From Opitutaceae bacterium (GTDB lineage: Bacteria > Verrucomicrobiota > Verrucomicrobiia > Opitutales > Opitutaceae), in NCBI GenBank assembly GCA_023265535.1, contig JAHFTI010000189.1, forward strand, positions 1-7,656: a stretch of DNA of 7,656 bases. Reading direction: 5' to 3'. The notes under the pieces are model-generated. The model made no database searches. It was not told where the DNA came from and worked only from the letters and a program-made list of their open reading frames with translations. Of the stretch, positions 1 to 7,305 are shown piece after piece (the stretch's first letter is position 1; each line of letters begins with the position of its first letter). A program made the translations under genes and the position numbers.

Positions 1-7
1 CTTTCCC

Positions 8-2989
8 ATGACACCCCGATTTCACGCCCCCTCGCGCAGCGCCCTGGCAGCCCTTCTTGCAGTCGCCCTCTGCGTCCCGCTGCAGGCGGATGACGACGAC
101 CTCTTCTCCTCCAAGCCGGTGGCCACCCCGCCGGCGCCCGCCAAACCCGCCGCGGCCCCGGCTGCCAAGCCCGCCCCCGCTGTGACGGTCCCCCTGCCCG
201 CCAAGGTGACGGCGACACGCGTGTCAGCCACAGGAGTCTCGGCCACGGGCACACTGGAGACCTGGCAGATCCCCAACTACACGGCCTACCTGCCCACGAC
301 AAGCGAGGTGCAGGGACGCTATGTCCTGGGCTCGGAAAGAGGGGAGCTGCTGTCCTCCGTGGATGGGGTGACTTGGGACACCCTTCAACTCGCTGAAAAG
401 CAGCCGGTGCAGCAGGTGCTCCACGACGGGAAGACGTGGGTGGTGCGCACCGCCGGGACGGCCCCCTTCCTGTACCTCTCGCCTGACGGGAAAAGCTGGA
501 CCCCCAACAGGGAATGGACCCAGAACCTCAGCCGGATCGCCGTCCGCAACGGCCAATTTTGGAGCACCTCAAGCGAGAACAGCCAGGTCAGGGCCCTGCG
601 CGTCGAGCTGAACTCCGCGAAGAACCGCACCCTCAGGATCTGGGATGGCAAGCTCGAGCCATGGAATGGAGCCAAGATCTTCCTCCAAAGCAGGAGTCAC
701 CTCTTTGTCGCCATGTCGGACGGGCGCTTCTACTCCAGCGACAACGGTGAATGGTGGAACTCGGAAATGGGCGCGGCACTGCACCAGGACGTCGACGATG
801 CCTTCATCGCGGAGGGCAACGGCACGGCACTCTTCTTCACCCTCAAGGGGCTCTATTTCGCCCGCAGCCTCGCCCTGTACCGCCAGGACGCAGCAGGGGC
901 AGGATGGAGCCCGGTCGACCCGGCCCCCTTCAAGGACCTGCGTGGCGTGGTCTATGGCGGTGGTCGCTTCGTGGCCGTCGCCTCGACCACCGGCGACCTG
1001 AGTCGCGTATGGAGCATCTTCGAAAGCACGGACGGCAAGACCTGGACCAAGGTGGGACCTGCGGACGCCAGGACCAATGGCATCAGTTATGGGACGGCGG
1101 GGTTCGTCATGGGTTGCAGCGAGGGGAAATACCAGGTGTATCGACCTGCCCCGTTGCCTGAGAAACCGCTGTTCACGCGACCGGGCACTCCGCTGCCGGA
1201 CCTGAGCCTTCGAAATTATGGGAGCACCCATGTCGGGTCGGGCAAATACAGGAGGGAGGTGGGCCCGCAGACCGCGGACCAGTGGCGCATCAAGGCACTG
1301 ACCGAAGTGTACTCCAAGGCGGCCAAGGGCGATGTCGCGGCCAGGCGCGAACTCGCGGTCGAGGCCATCGACGGCACCTACGTGGAGCGGAACCCCTGGA
1401 TGGCGGAGCGCTGGCTGAAGGAAGCCATGGCCGCAGGGGAGGCGCAGTCCTTCCGGGGCTATGCGAAGCTGCTCGAGGAATGGAAGCCTGAGACGCCCAG
1501 GAAGGAATTGTTCGACCTGCATCGCAAGGGAGCTGAGCGCGGCGACGTCCAGGCGATGGTCTGGCTGGCGGGTCACCTCGGCGACAAGGATCCCTCCGTG
1601 AAAGCGGAGCGCGCGGCTTGGGCGGCAAAGGCCGCGGAGAAGGACCTCGTCTTCCGCAGCCGTGAGACTCATCGTGCCACCTATGAGGAGAACATCGCCA
1701 AGGCGGAGGCGGGCGATTCGGGCGCCTGCAACATCGTGGCGGGACTCCTGATGGAGGGCAAGGGGGTGCTCAAGGACGAGGCACGCGCGGAGCAGTTCCT
1801 GCGTGCCTCCATTGCGAAGAAGAACGCCCACGCCCTGTTCATGTTGGCCGACCTGCACGAGCGCAGGGCGGGGAAGGCGGACTTCAAGGACCCGGCGGTG
1901 GCGGCGGAGTACAGGAAATTGCTCCTCGAGGCGGCGCAGGCGGACGACTTCGATGCCCTGCTGCGCCTGGCCAACAACCAGGCGGATGGACTCCGCGGCT
2001 TTGCGAAGGACGAGTCACAGGCCTTTCTCTCCTACCAAAAACTGGCGGTGAAAGGGCATATCCCCAGCATGTCGATCGTGGGGCGTGCACTCTACCTGGG
2101 CGGACTGCCGGGCGTGCCCAAGGATGAGGCCAAGGTAGAGGAATGGATCCGCAAGGCCGCCGCCGCCAAGGAAAACAGCGGCGTGCTGATGCTGGCCCAG
2201 ATCGAAAAAGCGAAGCAGCGCACGGCGTCGCGCCCGCCCCTCGACGGCAAGGTCTCCGGCGTGAGCCCCGAGGTGTTCGCGTCACTTTCCCGTATCCAGG
2301 CTTCCACTACAGCACAGTTTGACGATGCGGCCCTGATGGACCTGTTCACGGCCGTCTGGCAGGACGCCGAGTACTCGGCGCTGGACGAGGACCTCGCACA
2401 GGAACTGGCGGCGGCCAAGGGCCCCGTGGTGGTGACCAATGCCGAGGGGGCCACCCTCAGCTACGACAAGCGGGTGCCCCAGCTGAGCATGGGCAATTTC
2501 GCGCAGATCTTCCCCGTCGCGTTCCAGCCGGACAACCTGAACTACTATTTCACACTCTGGCAGAGGACGGCCAAGGCAGGACTGCTGGTCGGAGCCGCGC
2601 GCGTGGGCAAGGAAGCCCGTGAGGCGGTGAAACAGGGCCTCGCAAAGGGCTTCTTCGACGTCGCTCGCCAGGACCAGGGAACCCAGACCAAGGCAACGAC
2701 CGCCTACTTTGCCAAGCTCAAGGGGAGCCACGATGCGGTAAACCCTGAGATCCAAAAGGAGTTCAGGGCCCTGCTGCGCGAGGGACTGGCCCTGGGCGAA
2801 CGCGGCGCAGCACAGGCGGGCAACTACAAGCTGGGGGCCTTCAAAAAGCTGCCCTGGCTCCAGGAGACTCCGCCCGTTCCGGCCACGCCAGCCGCCGCTC
2901 CGACCGTCTCCCCGGCCCCCACCCCTCCCGCGCCCGCCGCGGCAACGGCCCCGGCTTCCACCCCGGTTCCGGCCGCGACCAAGCCCTGA
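8..2989 (+). CDS. Secreted Asp-box / Sel1-repeat protein of unknown function
   Basis: Encodes 993 residues. Residues 1-27 form a classical Sec signal peptide: Arg-containing start, Ala/Leu core, likely cleavage after the Ala of LQA, just before an acidic DDDD stretch. Cys22 is preceded by Ala-Leu, which is a poor lipobox, so a lipoprotein is unlikely. A Pro/Ala/Lys-rich linker covers about residues 36-68. Residues of roughly 85-385 look beta-rich and contain four Asp-box-like motifs: S117-W123 (SVDGVTW), S158-W164 (SPDGKSW), S243-W250 (SSDNGEWW) and S340-W346 (STDGKTW), suggesting a BNR-type beta-propeller. Residues of about 438-735 are Ala-rich helical pairs of Sel1/TPR type, with patterns such as AAKGDVAARRELA and GVPKDEAKVEEWIRKAAAA. 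I do not recognise residues 740-950. The last 43 residues are a Pro/Ala/Thr tail. A periplasmic or surface scaffold or binding role is plausible, but no catalytic site is evident. ATG at 8 is chosen because it gives an intact signal peptide; upstream sequence is too short to judge a ribosome binding site. Confidence 0.88.
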   Translation: MTPRFHAPSRSALAALLAVALCVPLQADDDDLFSSKPVATPPAPAKPAAAPAAKPAPAVTVPLPAKVTATRVSATGVSATGTLETWQIPNYTAYLPTTSEVQGRYVLGSERGELLSSVDGVTWDTLQLAEKQPVQQVLHDGKTWVVRTAGTAPFLYLSPDGKSWTPNREWTQNLSRIAVRNGQFWSTSSENSQVRALRVELNSAKNRTLRIWDGKLEPWNGAKIFLQSRSHLFVAMSDGRFYSSDNGEWWNSEMGAALHQDVDDAFIAEGNGTALFFTLKGLYFARSLALYRQDAAGAGWSPVDPAPFKDLRGVVYGGGRFVAVASTTGDLSRVWSIFESTDGKTWTKVGPADARTNGISYGTAGFVMGCSEGKYQVYRPAPLPEKPLFTRPGTPLPDLSLRNYGSTHVGSGKYRREVGPQTADQWRIKALTEVYSKAAKGDVAARRELAVEAIDGTYVERNPWMAERWLKEAMAAGEAQSFRGYAKLLEEWKPETPRKELFDLHRKGAERGDVQAMVWLAGHLGDKDPSVKAERAAWAAKAAEKDLVFRSRETHRATYEENIAKAEAGDSGACNIVAGLLMEGKGVLKDEARAEQFLRASIAKKNAHALFMLADLHERRAGKADFKDPAVAAEYRKLLLEAAQADDFDALLRLANNQADGLRGFAKDESQAFLSYQKLAVKGHIPSMSIVGRALYLGGLPGVPKDEAKVEEWIRKAAAAKENSGVLMLAQIEKAKQRTASRPPLDGKVSGVSPEVFASLSRIQASTTAQFDDAALMDLFTAVWQDAEYSALDEDLAQELAAAKGPVVVTNAEGATLSYDKRVPQLSMGNFAQIFPVAFQPDNLNYYFTLWQRTAKAGLLVGAARVGKEAREAVKQGLAKGFFDVARQDQGTQTKATTAYFAKLKGSHDAVNPEIQKEFRALLREGLALGERGAAQAGNYKLGAFKKLPWLQETPPVPATPAAAPTVSPAPTPPAPAAATAPASTPVPAATKP

Positions 2990-3034
2990 GGCGCCACGAC
3001 GGCAGTTCTCCGGAAAGGCGTTGTGCACCCGGCC

Positions 3035-3049
3035 ATGTTACAGTAAACG
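3035..3049. promoter_or_regulatory. Putative LacI-family operator before the regulator gene
   Basis: The sequence ATGTTACAGTAAACG ends 6 bp before the regulator's start codon. Its left 12 bases match the palindrome upstream of the GH2 gene (7175-7189) except for G instead of A at position 9. The right arm is degenerate: TAAACG where a perfect copy would read TAACAT. The position overlaps where a ribosome binding site would lie, so a bound repressor could block expression of its own gene. Autoregulation is common for LacI-family proteins. Binding is inferred from motif sharing only. Confidence 0.5.
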
Positions 3050-3055
3050 CAAGTC

Positions 3056-4102
3056 ATGATGACACCCGGTTCCGACAGGCAGGGCCACGGCAGGCGCCCC
3101 AACCTTCGACAGGTGGCCGAACGCGTGGGCGTGAGCGCCATGACGGTGTCGCGCGCCCTCCGGGACAGCCCCAGGGTGGCGCCCCGGCTGAAGGCGCGTA
3201 TCCAGAAAGTGGCGACAGAGCTGGGCTACGTGCCGGATCCTGAGGTGGCCCGGCTGATGAGCCACCTGCGGCTTCGCAACAAGGCCGCGCTGACGTCCTG
3301 CATCGCGGCGATCAGCTCCATCCCCGAGGAGACCGAGCCCCCGCACCTGCGCAAGGTGCGCGAGAGCGCTCGCCAACGCGCGGAGGAGCTGGGCTATCGG
3401 CTCGAGGTGTTTCGCGTGGGTTCACCTCAGCTCCACAACCGCCAGCTCGAGCGCACCCTGATCAACCGCGGCATCGAGGGCGTGCTCCTGCTCCAGATGG
3501 TCGCCCCCACGGCGGTGGACCGCCTGCTGAACTGGGACAGGTTCGCCGCCACGATCGCGACACCCAGCGTGCTCTCACCCGAATTCCCGCGCGTCGGGGC
3601 GAACCACCCCAACAACGCGCGGCTGCTCTGCACCCAGCTGGGGAAACAGGGCTGCGCACGCCTCGGCTTCGTCGGCACCCCGACCTTCTGCCTGCGCACC
3701 CAGGACGCCTTCCCCGCAGCGGCCGCCTGGCATGCGCTCCGGCAGGGCAAGGACCCCGTCCCGCCCCTGCTCTTCGACGAGGAGGGCACCCTGCGAAAGA
3801 AGTTCAGGGGCTGGCTGCGACGACACCGGCCGGACGCAGTCATCGCCTACACCGAAAACGTGCTGCCCCTGCTGCTTGAGGAGCTCAGGGACTTGCCGGG
3901 ACCGCCCCTCCGGCTGGCCTGCACCAGCGTGCAGGGTGCACGGCCGCAGGTGGGCGGCATCGACGAGCGCCATGAGCTCATCGGGACCATGGCAATCGAC
4001 ACCCTGGCAGGCCTGCTCCTGCGCAACGAACACACGCTCCTCCACACCCACGCCAGCACCCTGGTGGAAGGGTGCTGGGTGGACGGGGTCGCCCCAGTCT
4101 GA
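3056..4102 (+). CDS. LacI-family transcriptional regulator
   Basis: Encodes 348 residues, the usual length for the family. The N-terminal LacI helix-turn-helix spans about residues 17-60 (NLRQVAERVGVSAMTVSRAL, then a VAPRLKARI helix and LGYVP). The recognition helix starts Met29-Thr30-Val-Ser-Arg, as I recall for E. coli GntR rather than LacI (Tyr-Gln). The hinge helix (about 60-72) reads VARLM, with Met68 where Leu usually inserts into the minor groove. Residues of about 78-345 form a divergent periplasmic-binding-protein-like effector domain, with GIEGVLLLQ at 139-147 and a C-terminal VGGIDERHELIG...LVEGCWVDG stretch typical of the family. No Shine-Dalgarno is obvious; two consecutive ATGs (3056, 3059) could start it, and the HTH begins too early for a later start. 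It follows the Sel1-repeat gene by 66 bp, has its own operator-like site and converges on the GH2 gene, which carries a similar site. It probably responds to a sugar or sugar acid; the ligand is unknown. Confidence 0.93.
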   Translation: MMTPGSDRQGHGRRPNLRQVAERVGVSAMTVSRALRDSPRVAPRLKARIQKVATELGYVPDPEVARLMSHLRLRNKAALTSCIAAISSIPEETEPPHLRKVRESARQRAEELGYRLEVFRVGSPQLHNRQLERTLINRGIEGVLLLQMVAPTAVDRLLNWDRFAATIATPSVLSPEFPRVGANHPNNARLLCTQLGKQGCARLGFVGTPTFCLRTQDAFPAAAAWHALRQGKDPVPPLLFDEEGTLRKKFRGWLRRHRPDAVIAYTENVLPLLLEELRDLPGPPLRLACTSVQGARPQVGGIDERHELIGTMAIDTLAGLLLRNEHTLLHTHASTLVEGCWVDGVAPV

Positions 4103-4121
4103 GGCGCCCAGGCTCCCTCAG
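4082..4121. terminator. Two adjacent hairpins at the convergent gene ends, possible bidirectional terminator
   Basis: The first hairpin is GAC-GGGG (4082-4088), loop TCG, CCCC (4092-4095), a bulged A and GTC (4097-4099), inside the last codons of the regulator gene. The second pairs CTGAGG (4099-4104) with CCTCAG (4116-4121) around an 11-nt loop. It contains the regulator stop codon (4100-4102) in one arm and the GH2 stop codon (4118-4120, minus strand) in the other. The two share base 4099, so they would compete there. Neither is followed by a T-run, so this is not a canonical intrinsic terminator. A terminating role is inferred from position. Confidence 0.3.
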
Positions 4122-7100
4122 CCCCCGGCGGGAGCGCGCAGTGCCTGCGGGGCCTCGTAGAATTCGATCTCCACAAAACCAAGGGTCCCCTTGGCAATGG
4201 GAGCACGGTCCGAGGCATTGTTCGCGTTGGCCACCTCGGTCAGGAGGCCGAAACTGGCATCGGCTTCCCCGGCGCCGATCAGCTGGACACGCACGACACG
4301 TCCCTCGACGGGACGCAGCGGAAGGGTCACGTAGCCGAGGCTCACTGAGGTGGTGCCACGGAACACCTCCTTGCCGTCCACCGTCACCAGGAGCGGATAG
4401 GTGCGGGAGCGCCAGCCGGGCAGGCGCGCGGTGAGCTCGGTCAGGGTGGCAGGGCGGGCAAGCGTGAACTCAGCCCAGGCCTCCCCGGGCGTGCCTGCGC
4501 TCGTCCACGCGGAATCCTCGTTGTCGTCGTAGGCCAGGGCGATCTTGTCAGCTGCCGAACCCGCCACGGCGGAGGCGATGGAAACCGCTGTCCTCGACAC
4601 GCGGAAGCTCGGGCCAGCCGGGGGAGCATCGCGCAGCAGCACGGGAGAGGGACCGGCGTAGGGATGAAGCGGATACACGCCCGCCGAGACAGGCGCGGGC
4701 AGCGCCTTGCTCGTGAGGGTCAGCTCCCCACCCTTCAGCCCCGTGGCCTGCGCGCGGACGGTGATGGTACCTGCCTGTGTCGTGGAACGCACGAAGGCGC
4801 GGTTTACGCCGCACTCCACCGGCAACTGCCGCGAAAGGATGTGATTGCCGGGCCCCTGTGCGATGCCTCCCCGCCACTCGGCAGGACCCTCGATGCTGAA
4901 GTCCACCAGGTCATTGGCCACCGGCACACGGCGGCCCTGCGCATCGACCACCTCGAACTCGAGCAGGGCCAGGTCGGCCCCGTCCGCCCTGAGGCCGGTG
5001 CTGCCGGGGGCCACACGGGCACTGAGGCGCAACGCGACACCGGGACCGGTGGTCTTGCGACGGTCGCGGCAGAGTTCCCGGCCCGCCTTGTCATAGCAGA
5101 TGGCCTCCAGCACGCCCGGCTCCCAGGCCACGCCAGGGAAGCTGAAGAGGAAACGGTATTCGGGCTTGTCGATCCTGCCAAGCGAACGGCCGTTGAGGCG
5201 AAGCTCGACGCTCTCCGCAGACGAGACCACCTGAACGGACTTGGTCACCCCGGCGGCGTAGTTCCAGTGCCCCAGCAGATGGGCGCGCGGCTTCTCCACG
5301 TCGACCCAGCCGTCCCACATGACCTGGTGGGCATAAAAGCCGTCCTTGGGGAGGCGCATGGCGTCCACCTCGCCGCTGCGCCTGTAGTTCTCGGCGCCGC
5401 GATAGTGGGTGTTCGAATCGGAGAAGATGATGTTCACGCCACCGCTGCTGACGCGCGTACCCGTGCCCGGACGCTCGCGCCAGTAATCGTACCAGCGGCG
5501 CACATTCTCGATGGCATGGGAATCCTGGTTGTGGTTCCAGGACGGGCCAGGCTGTCCCTTGTGGAGGGGGCCGTCTCCATTTTTATGATACGGCGGGGAA
5601 AACTCATCCCAGTACTTGCGCAGGCCCTCGTCGCGCGAGTACTCCATGGCCCACACCGGTTTGCCTGCGCTCTTGTTGATGTAGAGCATCTCACCGCCAT
5701 ACTCGGCCACCTTGCTGTCGAGCATGTTGCGCGAGCCGATGGCGCGTCCGCCCTGCGGATCGTATTGGTCGCGCACCCTGAGCATCTCGGCCATGTGTTC
5801 CTCGGAGATGCCGTTGTTGCCGCACTCGTAGAAGAGGATCGAGGGATTGTTGCGGTAGGAAATGATCGAGGCGCGCATGACCGCCACGCGCTGCTCCCAA
5901 CGCCTGCCGGTGACGTCCTTCTCGGAGTCGCCCGCGGGCATGGCCTGGATGAGGCCGACGCGGTCGCAGGATTCCACGTCCTGCCTCCAGGGGGCGACGT
6001 GCATCCAGCGAACCAGGTTGGCACCGCTCTCGACCATGAGGCCGTTCGAGAAGTCGCTGAGCCAGGCAGGGACGGAGAGGCCTATGGCCGGCCACTCGTT
6101 CGAGGTGCGCTGGGCATAGCCCTTCATTTGCAGGATGCGGCCGTTGAGCTCGACCATGCCCCCGGTGAAGCGCGTCTGGCGGAAGCCGGTGCGCGTGCGC
6201 GCCTCGTCCACGACCCTGCCGTCAACGAGGAGGCGCGTGGTCACGTCGTAGAGGTGACCGCGGCCCCAGGACCACCACTGCAGGCCGGTCACACGCCCTG
6301 AGGCCGAGACGGTGGTGGTCGCACCTGCGGGGACGCTCACGGGGGAGACCGCACCAAAGCGGGCGAGCACCTTGCCCCCGGTCGTAGCCACCTCGACCTC
6401 ATAGCTGACGCTGCGTGTATCCGGATATTCGTTACGCAGCTCGGCGGCGGCGTGGACCGTGGCGGCCCCGCCTGCCAGGTCGAAGTCGGAGGCGTGCACG
6501 TACACGCCGACGGTGCCGAGTCCATTCCAGAGCGGGAGCGTCTGGTGCAGGCGGTCGGTCAGGTGCAGGCGCACGTGCTTGGGGATGCCGCCGAAGTTGG
6601 CGTTGAAATTCTTGTCGCTCCACTGGTAGCGCTGCTGGGTGGCGCACTCCCGGTAGTCCCAGGAGTTGTCGGTGCGCACGGCCAGGAGGTTCTGCTCGGG
6701 GGCGGGCCTGAGATGATCGGTCAGGTCGAAGCCGACCGCCGTCACTCCATCCTCGTGCACGCCGAGGGAGCGGCCGTTGAGGAAGAACTCGGCGCCCTGG
6801 CGCACGCCCTCGAACTCGATGAAGACCTTCTTCCCCTCGGAGCCGGGCGGCAGGGTAAAGGCCTTTCGGTACCAGGCGATGCCGGTGCGGTGCTCATCGA
6901 TCGGCACGCGAAAGGCGTCGTCCTCGTTCCAGGCGCGGGGGAGCGTCACGGGCTTCCAGCCAGAGTCGTCGAAGGCGGCCTGCTCGGCCCCGGGGGCGTC
7001 GCCCACCCGCAGGCGCCAGCCCGGGTCAAAGTCGAGGGTGGCACGTTGGGCGAAAAGCGCCTGCGTGGCGGCTTGGAGGACCAGCAACAGGGCGAACAGT

Positions 7101-7141
7101 CCGACTCGGAGGGGGGCGCGAAGCGACATGTCACAAGCCAT
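4118..7141 (-). CDS. Secreted glycoside hydrolase family 2 protein with atypical acid/base site
   Basis: Encodes 1007 residues. A signal peptide (about 1-31, hydrophobic core LFALLLVLQAA) implies export. Domains in order: sugar-binding jelly roll about 35-195 (GWRLRVGD...DDSGWKPVTLP, FEGVRQGAEFFLNG); immunoglobulin-like sandwich about 225-325; TIM barrel about 328-620; a DUF4982-like module about 620-690 (HWNYAAGV, VELRLNGRSLG); an Ig-like GH2 C-terminal module about 700-810; and a discoidin (F5/8 type C)-like domain about 845-997 (YDDNEDSAWTS). Glu500 in WAMEYS fits the retaining nucleophile. The strand-4 motif reads FYECGNNG (437-444), with Asn443 where family members normally carry the acid/base Glu of GNE. 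His381 in RWMHVAPW sits where many members have an active-site His. Beta-galactosidase-like activity is the default annotation, but the specificity is open. ATG at 7141 is preferred over the in-frame ATG at 7129 because AAAGG lies just upstream. An operator-like palindrome precedes it. Confidence 0.92.
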   Translation of the reverse strand: MACDMSLRAPLRVGLFALLLVLQAATQALFAQRATLDFDPGWRLRVGDAPGAEQAAFDDSGWKPVTLPRAWNEDDAFRVPIDEHRTGIAWYRKAFTLPPGSEGKKVFIEFEGVRQGAEFFLNGRSLGVHEDGVTAVGFDLTDHLRPAPEQNLLAVRTDNSWDYRECATQQRYQWSDKNFNANFGGIPKHVRLHLTDRLHQTLPLWNGLGTVGVYVHASDFDLAGGAATVHAAAELRNEYPDTRSVSYEVEVATTGGKVLARFGAVSPVSVPAGATTTVSASGRVTGLQWWSWGRGHLYDVTTRLLVDGRVVDEARTRTGFRQTRFTGGMVELNGRILQMKGYAQRTSNEWPAIGLSVPAWLSDFSNGLMVESGANLVRWMHVAPWRQDVESCDRVGLIQAMPAGDSEKDVTGRRWEQRVAVMRASIISYRNNPSILFYECGNNGISEEHMAEMLRVRDQYDPQGGRAIGSRNMLDSKVAEYGGEMLYINKSAGKPVWAMEYSRDEGLRKYWDEFSPPYHKNGDGPLHKGQPGPSWNHNQDSHAIENVRRWYDYWRERPGTGTRVSSGGVNIIFSDSNTHYRGAENYRRSGEVDAMRLPKDGFYAHQVMWDGWVDVEKPRAHLLGHWNYAAGVTKSVQVVSSAESVELRLNGRSLGRIDKPEYRFLFSFPGVAWEPGVLEAICYDKAGRELCRDRRKTTGPGVALRLSARVAPGSTGLRADGADLALLEFEVVDAQGRRVPVANDLVDFSIEGPAEWRGGIAQGPGNHILSRQLPVECGVNRAFVRSTTQAGTITVRAQATGLKGGELTLTSKALPAPVSAGVYPLHPYAGPSPVLLRDAPPAGPSFRVSRTAVSIASAVAGSAADKIALAYDDNEDSAWTSAGTPGEAWAEFTLARPATLTELTARLPGWRSRTYPLLVTVDGKEVFRGTTSVSLGYVTLPLRPVEGRVVRVQLIGAGEADASFGLLTEVANANNASDRAPIAKGTLGFVEIEFYEAPQALRAPAGG

Positions 7142-7145
7142 GGCA

Positions 7146-7150
7146 CCTTT
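7146..7150 (-). promoter_or_regulatory. Weak ribosome binding site for the GH2 gene
   Basis: AAAGG on the minus strand lies 4 nt before the ATG at 7141. The spacing is short and the match to the anti-Shine-Dalgarno is partial. No comparable motif precedes the second in-frame ATG (7129), so this supports the longer protein by four residues, MACD. Either start leaves the signal peptide functional. Confidence 0.35.
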
Positions 7151-7174
7151 GCAGCCCTTGCCAAGGGAGCGGGC

Positions 7175-7189
7175 ATGTTACAATAACAT
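7175..7189. promoter_or_regulatory. Putative LacI-family operator upstream of the GH2 gene
   Basis: ATGTTACAATAACAT has perfect 6-bp inverted arms (ATGTTA / TAACAT) around CAA. It lies 33 bp upstream of the GH2 start codon, within or near where its promoter should be. It stands out as an AT-rich island in very GC-rich DNA. The left part recurs in front of the LacI-type gene (3035-3049). The half-site matches the ATGTTA...TAACAT pattern I recall for E. coli GntR/IdnR operators, though with a 3-bp rather than 4-bp centre. On the minus strand TATTGT within it could also serve as a -10 element; I see no convincing -35. Confidence 0.6.
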
Positions 7190-7305
7190 CCGCTCTCCCC
7201 GCCGCGAGGCGCCGACCGCAGGCATCCCCCGCTCGTGCAGGACAGGCGGCAGGCCCCCCCCGCCGACCCGTGCCAGCTGCGCCGGCCCGATCGGCCACCG
7301 GAGGA

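Larger units (their letters stand above)
7142..7305 (-). other. Intergenic region and leader of the GH2 gene
   Basis: This 164-bp stretch separates the end of the enolase-superfamily gene from the GH2 start, both on the minus strand. It contains the operator-like palindrome (7175-7189), a run of eight C (7254-7261) and a small GGCGG/CCGCC stem (7245-7249 with 7260-7264) without a following T-run on the minus strand. I see no convincing intrinsic terminator or small ORF. The operator suggests that the GH2 gene has its own promoter, while read-through from the upstream gene remains possible. Confidence 0.5.

Noticed and set aside
569..1858. A 429-codon open frame on the minus strand opposite the Sel1-repeat gene
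   Set aside because: Long antisense frames are expected in GC-rich DNA. The translation shows no recognisable domain, and the plus-strand frame has a signal peptide and repeats.
2282..3028. A 248-codon minus-strand open frame covering the end of the Sel1-repeat gene and part of the gap
   Set aside because: Its start is Gly/Arg low-complexity sequence produced by the antisense of the Pro/Ala tail, and the rest shows no domain.
4664..6301. A 545-codon plus-strand open frame opposite the GH2 gene
   Set aside because: It is the mirror of the GH2 reading frame, rich in His, Ala, Arg and Val without domain motifs. The minus-strand GH2 protein is unambiguous.
6452..7186. A 244-codon plus-strand open frame spanning the GH2 start region
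   Set aside because: It is antisense to the GH2 N-terminus and has no motif. The GH2 signal peptide and jelly-roll domain explain the sequence.
7245..7264. GGCGG/CCGCC stem as a terminator for the enolase-superfamily gene
   Set aside because: The stem is only 5 bp with a 10-nt loop and no T-run follows on the minus strand.
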